IMG/VR virus record: IMGVR_UViG_3300033996_000130
Location: 1 to 48,301 of that record
From: a virus
Strand: one strand, 5' to 3'
Length of the DNA stretch: 48,301 bases
Numbering within the stretch: the stretch's first letter is position 1; each line of letters opens with the position of its first letter. A model generated the notes under the pieces. It was not told the origin of the DNA, did no database searches, and worked only from the letters and a program-made list of their open reading frames with translations. Made by a program: the position numbers and the translations under genes. Below are positions 41,151 through 47,789 of this stretch, one piece after another.

Positions 41151-41413
41151 TTCCCTACTCGGTCTATTTGCCAGTCGAGCAATTCGATAAGCTCAAGCTG
41201 GCAGCAAAAGATCGCAAGGCAGCGTCTATTGTCAGAGATGCGATTGCCATGATCCTTGATGGTAGCGACCTGTTTACAAGCGGATACAACAAAGGCATTA
41301 AAGATGCAGCCAAGGTGGTATACGACTGTGAAGAGGCTCAGATGATTGCTATCAAAGGTAAGGACTTGGGCGCTTTGCTGGCTGAAAAGATCGACTTATT
41401 GGAGATGAAATGA
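41132..41413 (+). CDS. Small ribbon-helix-helix-like protein
   Basis: This 93-residue product has an N-terminal strand and two helices (LVPYSVYLPVEQFDKLKLAA, then KAASIVRDAIAMILDG) compatible with a ribbon-helix-helix DNA-binding fold. The C-terminal half is helical and acidic. It overlaps its neighbours at both ends. A transcription regulator is a reasonable guess; no target site is identified. Confidence 0.55.
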   Translation: MEQKKLVPYSVYLPVEQFDKLKLAAKDRKAASIVRDAIAMILDGSDLFTSGYNKGIKDAAKVVYDCEEAQMIAIKGKDLGALLAEKIDLLEMK

Positions 41414-41577
41414 ACGACCAAGACAAAGAGTATTTGCGTGACTTGGCTGCCATGTTTAGGTCTGTAACTGGTGCATCTGCAGAAGATTGCTATAAGTTTG
41501 CAGATGAAATGCTGGAAGCCAGAGATCCAGAGGAAACAGTTGGATTGCCAGCCATCAAGAAAAGGACTAGGAAATGA
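41410..41577 (+). CDS. Small hypothetical acidic protein
   Basis: This 55-residue gene overlaps its upstream neighbour by ATGA and its downstream neighbour by ATGA. The product (MNDQDKEYLRDLAAMFRSVT) is helical and acidic with a basic end (KKRTRK). No domain is recognised. The tight double coupling and an ATG start make it a credible gene. Confidence 0.6.
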   Translation: MNDQDKEYLRDLAAMFRSVTGASAEDCYKFADEMLEARDPEETVGLPAIKKRTRK

Positions 41578-41897
41578 AACTCCTAATCACTTTAATGCTG
41601 GTGTCGGCTAATGTGTTTGCCAACGGAATCACAGCCAAAGGTGAACAGGCTAATGGTGTAGTAATAGCTTTGACAGATGAACCCTGCAAGATTAAAAATA
41701 CTTTCGCAGCATACAACATCGAAAAGGATGGGTTTACTACGAATGGATGCTGGGCAGCTGATGAATCAATCGTGCTAATTCGTTGGGATGGAGGGTACTT
41801 TAGCTCTTTCCCGTTTGCGTTTTTTGATCCCAAAAGGAATAACAATGAAAAAAATTTACAGTGTGATGGTGTGCGTACTGCTAGGTGCATGCGCTAG
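41574..41897 (+). CDS. Secreted hypothetical protein
   Basis: This 107-residue product has an N-terminal signal peptide (MKLLITLMLVSANVFA, cleavage likely after Ala16) and a mature part with four Cys, including PCK and NGCWAADES, that could form disulfides. Its 3' end overlaps the lipoprotein gene by 53 bases in another frame. No family is recognised. A periplasmic role, such as blocking superinfection or inhibiting an envelope enzyme, is possible. Confidence 0.65.
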   Translation: MKLLITLMLVSANVFANGITAKGEQANGVVIALTDEPCKIKNTFAAYNIEKDGFTTNGCWAADESIVLIRWDGGYFSSFPFAFFDPKRNNNEKNLQCDGVRTARCMR

Positions 41898-42105
41898 TCG
41901 AAACCCAATAGCTAGTCTTCCCAATACAGAACTAATAGTGGATAAAGCCGTGCCTCCGCTATCTCGAAACGAAGTAGTAAACGGAATTATGGATTGCGAA
42001 GCTGCTGGCACAAGACCAGTAGTCATTACTTCCAGAAGAAAGATTAACGGATTCTTATCTGAGATCCCTGTTGAAGTTACCTGTATGCCTAGATACATAA
42101 GGTGA
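41845..42105 (+). CDS. Small outer-membrane-type lipoprotein
   Basis: I start at ATG 41845 because AAAGGA lies upstream and the product then has a lipoprotein signal: MKKIYSVMVCVLLGACAS with the lipobox LLGAC and the lipidated residue Cys16. The 86-residue product has a small mature domain with two Cys. Residue +2 after Cys is Ala, so outer-membrane sorting is likely. Phage lipoproteins often cause superinfection exclusion by blocking receptors; that is inference. Confidence 0.7.
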   Translation: MKKIYSVMVCVLLGACASRNPIASLPNTELIVDKAVPPLSRNEVVNGIMDCEAAGTRPVVITSRRKINGFLSEIPVEVTCMPRYIR

Positions 42106-42106
42106 G

Positions 42107-42634
42107 ATGATGAACTTTACTAATGACTGGTTTACCCACAACATTCCCAACTTTGAAAAGTGCATGGCAGCTGCCCCAGAGAAGCGGAACTTCCTTGAGA
42201 TTGGCTCTTACGAAGGAATGTCTGCTTGCTGGCTGTTAGCTAATGGGCTGGAAGAAGGCGGCTACCTTACCTGTATAGACCCATTTTTTAATGATATGCG
42301 CCCTGTATTTGATAAAAATATTAGGGAAGCCGTTAGGTTAAATCAAGTGGTTTCTGTTATGCAAATGACCTCATATCTAGCTTTAGCTCAATTGATTGGC
42401 ATGAAACAGACCTATGACTTTATCTATATAGATGGAGTTCATAGCCCTGATGGTGCATTGACTGATGCTTGTATGTCTTGGGGGCTTTTAAAGAAGGGTG
42501 GGGTCATGCTGTTTGATGATTACCTTTACCCAGAAGAACAGACTAAAGATGGTATTGATGCTTTCTTATGCGCATTTTTGGGAAAGTTTGAGCCTATTAT
42601 CAACAACTACCAACTAGCCGTGAGAAAACTATGA
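42107..42634 (+). CDS. Class I SAM-dependent methyltransferase (Methyltransf_24 type)
   Basis: This 175-residue protein has the SAM-binding motif NFLEIGSYEGMSACWLL (residues 28-44), an acidic residue at Asp58 after strand 2, and the block YDFIYIDGVHSPDGALTDAC (103-122) followed by LLKKGGVMLFDDY, typical of this group. Relatives often modify sugars or small molecules. It opens a group of two methyltransferases and two glycosyltransferases. Two adjacent ATG codons (42107, 42110) are possible starts. The substrate is unknown. Confidence 0.78.
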   Translation: MMNFTNDWFTHNIPNFEKCMAAAPEKRNFLEIGSYEGMSACWLLANGLEEGGYLTCIDPFFNDMRPVFDKNIREAVRLNQVVSVMQMTSYLALAQLIGMKQTYDFIYIDGVHSPDGALTDACMSWGLLKKGGVMLFDDYLYPEEQTKDGIDAFLCAFLGKFEPIINNYQLAVRKL

Positions 42635-42924
42635 ACAATAAGTGGACGAAAGAAAACTTTGAAATTTATGATGCTGAAAACCCTGCAATTTGGGATATGT
42701 TTGAAAAGTTTGCTTTGCAAGTAGCTACCAGACGGAAATACTTTTCAGCTAAATGTGTTTTCCATCGTATTCGCTGGGAAACTGTTGTCGGCAATAAAGG
42801 TGATTACAAAATAGATGACGGCTGGATCAGTCATTACGCTAGAAAGTTTGCTAAAAAGTATCCACAATACGATGAGTTATTCCAGTTTAGAAATCGTAAA
42901 AATAGTTATCACACAACAGTTTGA
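42631..42924 (+). CDS. Conserved small phage protein
   Basis: It overlaps the methyltransferase gene by ATGA. The 97-residue product contains FEKFALQVATRRKYFSAKCV and FHRIRWETVVGNKGDYKID, then ISHYARKFAKKYPQYDELF, a conserved helical pattern I recall from many phages. No enzyme residues are visible. A small DNA-binding or accessory protein is possible. Confidence 0.6.
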   Translation: MNNKWTKENFEIYDAENPAIWDMFEKFALQVATRRKYFSAKCVFHRIRWETVVGNKGDYKIDDGWISHYARKFAKKYPQYDELFQFRNRKNSYHTTV

Positions 42925-42934
42925 AAGGCACAAA

Positions 42935-43672
42935 ATGAGCGCAGTTGTAATTACACCAACTACAGGCATTCCAGAGCTTGCCAAAGCCATGGACTCTACC
43001 GAAGGACAGGATTGTGAGCATTGGGTTGTAATTGACGGCATGGTCCACGCAGAGAAAGCTGCAGAACTAATCTGGGCAAAGCAATACACCAACAAAAAGA
43101 TCATCCTGCTACCTGAGAATACTGGCAAACCCCCTAACCATTGGAGCAAAAAAGAAGGCGTTAAGTTCTTTGGCAACCGAGTCTATGCTGGCATATCCAA
43201 TTTAGTTAATGCTGACCATGTCTTATTCTTAGATGAAGACAACTGGTTTGATCCTAACCATATAGAAACAATGGTAAATCTGGTCAATATGCCAGGTCGA
43301 GAGCATGAATGGAGCTATAGCCTACGCAAGTGCGTAGATTGGGAAGGTAACTTCCTATTTAATGATGACTGCGATAGCCTAGGCATCTTTGCCAGCTGGA
43401 AGAATATCAATCTGATAGATATGAATTGCTTTTGCTTTAAGACTGAGTTCTTAATGAAAATCAATACTACCCTGCAAACGGACTACTACTGGACTGATCG
43501 CCTGTTATCTAGGGTGGCGGTGGCAACGTCAAAAGACTTTTACAGCTACGGCTGCACAGGCCAATATACTGTGAACTACCGAGTTAAGAAAAATGCAGAG
43601 ACCTTTTTTAAAGAAGGTAATGAGTTTATGAACAAGTTGTATAACGGTAATTTTCCATGGAGAGCAAAGTAA
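42935..43672 (+). CDS. Glycosyltransferase, GT-A-like
   Basis: I start at ATG 42935 with GAAAGG 6 bases upstream; the frame is open further left but lies in the preceding gene. The 245-residue product opens MSAVVITPTTGIPELAKAMD, a nucleotide-sugar-binding beginning, and has the metal-binding DxD-like site in VLFLDEDNWFDPNHIE (Asp100 and Asp102). The segment RKCVDWEGNFLFNDDCDSLG recurs in such proteins. It probably adds a sugar to phage DNA, a virion protein or a host surface glycan; the acceptor cannot be read. Confidence 0.72.
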   Translation: MSAVVITPTTGIPELAKAMDSTEGQDCEHWVVIDGMVHAEKAAELIWAKQYTNKKIILLPENTGKPPNHWSKKEGVKFFGNRVYAGISNLVNADHVLFLDEDNWFDPNHIETMVNLVNMPGREHEWSYSLRKCVDWEGNFLFNDDCDSLGIFASWKNINLIDMNCFCFKTEFLMKINTTLQTDYYWTDRLLSRVAVATSKDFYSYGCTGQYTVNYRVKKNAETFFKEGNEFMNKLYNGNFPWRAK

Positions 43673-44445
43673 TGTTAGAAAACGTAGAAGCAGTAGAAAC
43701 AAAGAAACCCGCTAAATTGTTTGTAGCCACACCAATGTATGGTGGGTTATGTACGGGCGGTTACACCATGGGCATACTCAATATGGCTGGGGAGTTTGGC
43801 AAAGCAGGGGTGCAAATGTACTACTCCTACATGATGAACGAGTCTTTAATTACCCGTGCCCGTAATGGTATGGCTTACGACTTCATGCAGTCAGATGCAA
43901 CACATCTGATGTTTATTGATGCGGACATTACCTTTAACCCAGCCGACATTATTCGTATGATTAAAGCCGATAAGGACATCATCTGCGGTCTATACCCCAA
44001 GAAAGAAATTAACTGGAAGCTAGTGCATGATGCGGTTAAACAAGGTGTTGACTATAAAGACTTAGGCAATTACACAGGTTCGTTTGTGGTGAACTTAGTA
44101 GGTGGCGCAATGGAAACCACAGGCAATGTCAACGAACCCATGGAAATTGATAACGGCGGTACAGGCTTTATGCTAATTAAACGTGAAGTATTTGAAACTC
44201 TCAAGCCAACTGTACCAACGTACACCAACGATATGATTTTGATTGTGGATAAAAACCCAGTTAAGAAGATTATTTATGAGTATTTTGCTACCAGCATTGA
44301 CGAAACATCAAACCGTTTGTTGTCAGAGGACTACCACTTCTGCAAGATTGCACGTATGCAAGGTTACAAAGTCTATGCCGCACCTTGGGCGAATTTAACC
44401 CATAGCGGTACTTATAACTTTAGCGGTCAACTACCAAGAGGTTAA
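43672..44445 (+). CDS. Glycosyltransferase, GT-A-like, second
   Basis: The start overlaps the upstream stop as TAATG, with GGAG upstream; an in-frame ATG at 43657 is also possible. The 257-residue product has KLFVATPMYGGLCTGGYTMG at the N-terminus and DxD in HLMFIDADITFNPADIIR (Asp83, Asp85), then IICGLYPKKE and GTGFMLIKREVFE, all typical of phage GT-A enzymes. It differs clearly from the upstream glycosyltransferase, so the two are not recent duplicates. A linked two-step modification is plausible. Confidence 0.75.
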   Translation: MLENVEAVETKKPAKLFVATPMYGGLCTGGYTMGILNMAGEFGKAGVQMYYSYMMNESLITRARNGMAYDFMQSDATHLMFIDADITFNPADIIRMIKADKDIICGLYPKKEINWKLVHDAVKQGVDYKDLGNYTGSFVVNLVGGAMETTGNVNEPMEIDNGGTGFMLIKREVFETLKPTVPTYTNDMILIVDKNPVKKIIYEYFATSIDETSNRLLSEDYHFCKIARMQGYKVYAAPWANLTHSGTYNFSGQLPRG

Positions 44446-44447
44446 AA

Positions 44448-44666
44448 ATGAACACTAAACCAGTAGCCTGGATTAATGAATACGATCAAATTGAACCATT
44501 TAATCCTGATAACCGCCAAGAATGGATTCCGCTTTACACCCATGCAATAAAGACACTAACAGATGAGGAAATATTGCAATTTAGGGATAAAGTTCCTTAC
44601 TCGCTTGGCTCTGATTTAATTAATTTTGCTAGAGCAATACTAAGAAAGGCACAAGATGCTACCTAA
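44448..44666 (+). CDS. Small hypothetical protein
   Basis: This 72-residue product (MNTKPVAWINEYDQIEPFNP) carries WIPLYTHAIKTLTDEEIL, a pattern I recall from small phage proteins, followed by a helix. It overlaps the next gene by 11 bases. Function unknown; it travels with the glycan-modification cluster. Confidence 0.6.
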   Translation: MNTKPVAWINEYDQIEPFNPDNRQEWIPLYTHAIKTLTDEEILQFRDKVPYSLGSDLINFARAILRKAQDAT

Positions 44667-45387
44667 TTGCGAACTAGTAAAAGCAGATGGCACACAGTTC
44701 TTAGTCTTTAAAGGCAGTGATCTCATATCAAATCACCTGAAGCAAGAACTCTACGAGGACGACATTCACCAGTTATGTTTTAAGTTATTAATGGATGCGC
44801 CTGAAGGGGTGGTGTTAGACATTGGCGCTAACTTGGGTACGTTTTGTGTACCTTTGGCTAAAAAAGTATCAAAGCATATTTACCATGCCTTTGAACCACA
44901 ACGGATAGTCTATTACCAGCTATGCGCCAATACGTTTATTAACGGTCTAGATAATGTTCATTGCCACAACTTTGGGTTATCCAACAAAGAAGAACGGCTA
45001 TTGCTGACCATGCCAGACTATGAAAATGAAAGCAATATTGGTGCGTTTAGCATGGACAAAGAAGTGCGTAAAAATGAGTACGAGTGCAAAACCGAGGGGG
45101 CAAAAGAGCCTTTAGTGGTATTTACTTTGGATTCAGGTGCGCATAAAAACGTGCGTCTTATTAAGATTGACGTGGAAGGTCATGAACTTGAAGTAATTAA
45201 AGGGGGCATCAAGACCATTAAGGCTAACAATTATCCACCAATTATCTTTGAGGCATGGACATGGAAACCATGGTTTGAGCCTAAGCGTAAAACTCTATTT
45301 GAATATTTAGAAGGTCACGGCTATGATATACAACAGCTAGGCCATAACAATCTAGCCAAACACCCCAAACATGGAGAGATTAAATGA
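44656..45387 (+). CDS. FkbM-family methyltransferase
   Basis: This 243-residue protein has motif VVLDIGANLGTFCVPLAKKV (residues 52-71) for SAM binding, and VRLIKIDVEGHELEVIKGGI, the signature of FkbM methyltransferases, which usually methylate hydroxyl groups on sugars or polyketides. The C-terminus (IIFEAWTWKPW) is also typical. Together with the two glycosyltransferases and the other methyltransferase, it suggests synthesis or decoration of a methylated sugar. It overlaps both neighbours. Confidence 0.85.
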   Translation: MLPNCELVKADGTQFLVFKGSDLISNHLKQELYEDDIHQLCFKLLMDAPEGVVLDIGANLGTFCVPLAKKVSKHIYHAFEPQRIVYYQLCANTFINGLDNVHCHNFGLSNKEERLLLTMPDYENESNIGAFSMDKEVRKNEYECKTEGAKEPLVVFTLDSGAHKNVRLIKIDVEGHELEVIKGGIKTIKANNYPPIIFEAWTWKPWFEPKRKTLFEYLEGHGYDIQQLGHNNLAKHPKHGEIK

Positions 45388-45587
45388 CCACCTTTACACT
45401 TAGAGATTATGTAGAAAACAAAAGTTCAGATGTAACCATTAATTTAGAGCCTATCCCATTTGCGGGGTTAGTAGCCTTACAGGACAAAGAAGACATTGAA
45501 CAGATGTTACGGGATCAGCTGCAGATTCTTCAAGCTGAAAACCAAAGGCTACGCAAAAAGTTAATGGAATACGGCAGCAATGACTAG
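45384..45587 (+). CDS. Small coiled-coil protein
   Basis: It overlaps the FkbM gene by ATGA. The 67-residue product ends in a leucine-zipper-like helix (IEQMLRDQLQILQAENQRLR). The N-terminal half is short and beta-like. No family is recognised; a dimerising regulator or adaptor is possible. Confidence 0.55.
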   Translation: MTTFTLRDYVENKSSDVTINLEPIPFAGLVALQDKEDIEQMLRDQLQILQAENQRLRKKLMEYGSND

Positions 45588-45735
45588 GATGGAAAAAGAG
45601 TTTTGGGAGTGGGCAGAGGAAAACATAGATCCTTGGCCTTATCCCAAAAAAATACTAACGAACTACTGGATTGTGTGGCAAGCCGCTTGGCACAAGTCCA
45701 ATGAGAAAGTGGAGGATGACGATGGAAGATGTTAA
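45580..45735 (+). CDS. Small Trp-rich hypothetical protein
   Basis: This 51-residue frame starts at ATG 45580, overlapping the preceding stop by 8 bases; ATG 45589 is an alternative. The product (MEKEFWEWAEENIDPWPYPK after the second ATG) is unusually rich in Trp, with KKILTNYWIVWQAAWHKS. It overlaps the next gene by 14 bases. The coupling suggests a real gene, though the ribosome site is weak. Confidence 0.5.
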   Translation: MTRMEKEFWEWAEENIDPWPYPKKILTNYWIVWQAAWHKSNEKVEDDDGRC

Positions 45736-45898
45736 TAATAAAGAATACAGCCAATATGACGCTACCCATGAGCAAATTGGCAAAGAAATGGGCAAAAGCC
45801 GTGGTTATGTCTCTTTAATTGAGAAGGAAGCACTGGAAAAGCTGCGCAAAAAACTCCTTTGGAAACATAATGTTACATCCGTGGACGACTTAATCTGA
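45722..45898 (+). CDS. Small sigma-region-4-like HTH regulator
   Basis: I start at ATG 45722 because GGAGG at 45711-45715 is 6 bases upstream, while ATG 45716 is too close to it. The 58-residue product carries THEQIGKEMGKSRGYVSLIE followed by KEALEKLRKKL, strongly resembling the helix-turn-helix of sigma-70 region 4. No other sigma regions are present. It could bind -35 boxes or host RNA polymerase to redirect transcription, like small phage regulators; that is inference. Confidence 0.68.
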   Translation: MEDVNNKEYSQYDATHEQIGKEMGKSRGYVSLIEKEALEKLRKKLLWKHNVTSVDDLI

Positions 45899-46185
45899 TC
45901 TATCGGAACAAGAAACTGCTGGAGCTGGTTCGCCAGTCTCCATGCCAGAACTGTGGAAATCAGGATGGAACAGTGGTGGCTGCGCACTCCAACCAGCTCC
46001 GTGACGGAAAAGGGAGATCCGTCAAGTCCCACGATTTCCGCATTGCAGCATTATGTTTCCGTTGCCACATGGAGATAGATCAGGGAAAGTCCCTAGATAA
46101 GGCAGAAAGAGTCGAAATTTGGGAGGAAGCCCACAGAAAGACCATTGCCTGGCTATTTGAAAATAATCACATAGAGTTACGCTAG
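45895..46185 (+). CDS. HNH-like / DUF1364-like nuclease with unusual start
   Basis: The conserved part contains CQNCG, VVAAHSNQLRDGKGRSVKSH, then DFRIAALCFRCHMEIDQGKS and a C-terminal helix. The four-Cys plus His layout resembles zinc-bound HNH-type proteins near phage replication genes (DUF1364-like). The first ordinary start codon in frame is GTG 45973, which would lose the CQNCG pair. The frame is open upstream to 45871 without ATG, GTG or TTG. I propose CTG 45895, which overlaps the preceding TGA as CTGA, or ATC 45898. A frame shift from the upstream gene or a sequence error are alternatives. Confidence 0.5.
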   Translation: MIYRNKKLLELVRQSPCQNCGNQDGTVVAAHSNQLRDGKGRSVKSHDFRIAALCFRCHMEIDQGKSLDKAERVEIWEEAHRKTIAWLFENNHIELR

Positions 46186-46196
46186 AACACTACCTA

Positions 46197-46226
46197 TTGT
46201 TGCTTTTTTGATTTTTATGGTATATT
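46197..46226 (+). promoter_or_regulatory. Possible promoter before a small RNA
   Basis: TTGTTG (46197-46202) and TATATT (46221-46226), 18 bases apart, sit just after the HNH-like gene in a T-rich stretch. The -10 box is good and the -35 box moderate. Transcription would start near 46233. Confidence 0.4.
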
Positions 46227-46230
46227 TAGT

Positions 46231-46345
46231 TGTCAGCTCACACTCTGACACGCACACTCCATCTCCTAGCAGAGACTTGTGCAAAGCAAGCCCTCGGATC
46301 CACGATCCACGAACCCCAGCCTAAAAAACTGGGGTTCTTCTTTTT
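46231..46345 (+). ncRNA. Candidate small RNA with terminator
   Basis: From the predicted start this stretch of about 115 bases contains a hairpin TGTCAG/CTGACA (46231-46250), a CTTG/CAAG stem near 46275-46290, a direct repeat GATCCAC, and the terminator stem at 46311-46337 followed by a T run. No open frame of useful size was seen. The promoter-hairpin-terminator layout suggests a small RNA, but it could be the 3' end of the early transcript. Confidence 0.4.
46311..46345 (+). terminator. Rho-independent terminator of the early operon
   Basis: GAACCCCAG (46311-46319) pairs with CTGGGGTTC (46329-46337) across a 9-base loop and is followed by TTCTTTTT. It probably closes the rightward early operon that begins near 38.2 kb. 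Confidence 0.85.
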
Positions 46346-46392
46346 CTGCTTGCAAAACATTTTTTTCTGATGTAACCTACTTGTGCTAGGAA

Positions 46393-46660
46393 ATGGAGTA
46401 TGTAGACAAACGATTAAGTTCGTATGTCTGCGCCTCCATCCCCCAAGCTACACCATACAGGTCGGACATAACAGCAGCTGCATGGGAAGAACCCTTACTG
46501 TGGGATTAGATTTGGAACAGGGGAAGAGGTGGCGAAGAGAGAGCCTCTAATCGAATGTCTGTCGGGTGCAGTGGCTCCAAAAAGCAAACTGTTGAAGGCA
46601 TCTAGGAGAGGCTAGGTGCGTTCACCAAAAAGCAACTGTCGATCAGAGTGACTTTTATTA
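46393..46660 (+). ncRNA. Candidate structured RNA in the long gap
   Basis: Bases 46186-46724 hold no convincing gene. In 46393-46660 several perfect or near-perfect helices nest: ATGGAG/CTCCAT (46393-46398, 46434-46439), AGACA/TGTCT (46404-46408, 46425-46429) and ACGA/TCGT (46410-46413, 46420-46423) form one long hairpin. CGGACAT/ATGTCTG (46463-46469, 46555-46561, one G-U) encloses GGG/CCC (46484-46494) and GATTAGA/TCTAATC (46504-46510, 46546-46552). GGTG/CACC (46615-46626) follows. The stretch matches no tmRNA, RNase P or group I intron core that I know. A 38-codon frame at 46393-46509 exists but has poor ribosome spacing. Confidence 0.4.
46577..46639 (+). repeat. Imperfect direct repeat in the structured segment
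   Basis: CCAAAAAGCAAACTGT (46577-46592) and CCAAAAAGCAACTGT (46625-46639) differ by one A and lie 48 bases apart. Each follows a short hairpin-capable sequence. They could be binding sites of a phage protein such as the adjacent ParB-like product, or repeated RNA elements. Confidence 0.6.
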
Positions 46661-46724
46661 TTAGTGAATGTAGTAGAAGTAAGTGGAGTGCAATTTTATA
46701 AACGAAAGGTCTTGCTAGGAAAAT

Positions 46725-47588
46725 ATGAAAACATTAAATTTATTAAACATACGGATTGATGGAGGCACACAAGCCCGTGATCAATTAAACCAAGAAACAG
46801 TAGCAGAGTATGCGGAAAAGATGCGTGATGGTGAAGTATTTCCACCAGTCACAGTGTTTTTTGATGGCTCAGATTACTGGCTGGCAGATGGTTTCCATCG
46901 TTACTTTGCTACAAAAGCAAATGCCAAGACATCCATTGATGCCGAGGTAGAGAACGGCACACAACACGATGCCCGAAAGTATTCATGGAAAGCCAACTCC
47001 AAGCGTGGTTTGCCTTTAAATCATAACGATTACAGAAAAATCATCATCGCCATGTTTAACGATGAAGAAGCAAAAACATGGTCAAACAGACAGATAGCCG
47101 AATGGGTTGGGGTGTCCCACAGCACTGTAAACAGGATTAAATCGTCACTGGAACAGCCTTCCAGTGAGCCAAAAGAAAAGAAATACATTGACAAGCATGG
47201 CAAGCAGTCGGTGATGAAGACTGACAAGATTGGCAAAACAGTCCAAAAAATCCCTGCTCCTGACATGACATCTGCATTGATGGTCAAGCAAGAGGTAGTA
47301 ATGGAACTCAACGAAAAGATTGACGAACTGGCTCAAACAGTCAATGTTTTGGCTGACGAGAACACTGTAATGCGTGACAAGATTGCCATTGGTCAGTGGG
47401 ATGCCTCAGAGATTGAGAAGATTGATGCAGAGCAGCGTATGGCAGACTTGCGTGAGCAGATCCGTGTTCTTGAAGCAGATAACAAAGCCATTCGCCAAAG
47501 CCGTGATATGTTCCAAAACCGCAACTCTGAACTGATGAAAACAGTCAAGGCTCTCCAAGCCAAACTCAAAAAGCTGGGTGTCGAATGA
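46725..47588 (+). CDS. ParB-like / Srx-domain DNA-binding protein
   Basis: This 287-residue protein has an N-terminal ParB-like domain with TQAR (15-18) and the motif WLADGFHRYFATKAN (Asp55, His58, Arg59), as in ParB/sulfiredoxin-fold proteins that bind or hydrolyse nucleotides. A helix-turn-helix follows at residues 119-138 (WSNRQIAEWVGVSHSTVNRI). The C-terminal third is a long coiled coil. A DNA-binding regulator or replication/partition helper is likely. TAGGA lies upstream, and the noncoding stretch before it may hold its operator. It overlaps the next gene by ATGA. Confidence 0.75.
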   Translation: MKTLNLLNIRIDGGTQARDQLNQETVAEYAEKMRDGEVFPPVTVFFDGSDYWLADGFHRYFATKANAKTSIDAEVENGTQHDARKYSWKANSKRGLPLNHNDYRKIIIAMFNDEEAKTWSNRQIAEWVGVSHSTVNRIKSSLEQPSSEPKEKKYIDKHGKQSVMKTDKIGKTVQKIPAPDMTSALMVKQEVVMELNEKIDELAQTVNVLADENTVMRDKIAIGQWDASEIEKIDAEQRMADLREQIRVLEADNKAIRQSRDMFQNRNSELMKTVKALQAKLKKLGVE

Positions 47589-47746
47589 AAGACTATTCTG
47601 AAATCTGCATAGCATTACAAAAGCAGTTACGCACCATCTATGAACTGGCAAATGAAAAGAATTACAACAAAGCCATAAAAGAAGCACAGTTTTTAGATGC
47701 CTTATCAGGATTACTGGTGCAGGAATTAGGTAAAAAGGGCAAATAA
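47585..47746 (+). CDS. Small helical hypothetical protein
   Basis: This 53-residue gene overlaps the ParB-like gene by ATGA. The product (MKDYSEICIALQKQLRTIYE) is almost entirely helical, with LANEKNYNKAIKEAQFLDAL resembling a TPR-like helix pair. No family is recognised. Just after it a short CCCAAG repeat (near 47747-47765) precedes the helicase gene. Confidence 0.6.
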   Translation: MKDYSEICIALQKQLRTIYELANEKNYNKAIKEAQFLDALSGLLVQELGKKGK

Positions 47747-47789
47747 GCCCAAGCCCAAGCCAAAGGGAGTTTGGCAGTTAGGAGTAAAC

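Noticed and set aside
41574-42105. Rz/Rz1 spanin pair
   Set aside because: The first product has a cleavable signal peptide and no coiled coil, and the pair is far from the lysis cassette.
46393-46509. 38-codon ORF in the long gap
   Set aside because: The AGG before it is only 2-3 bases from the ATG, and the same bases form a better-supported hairpin.
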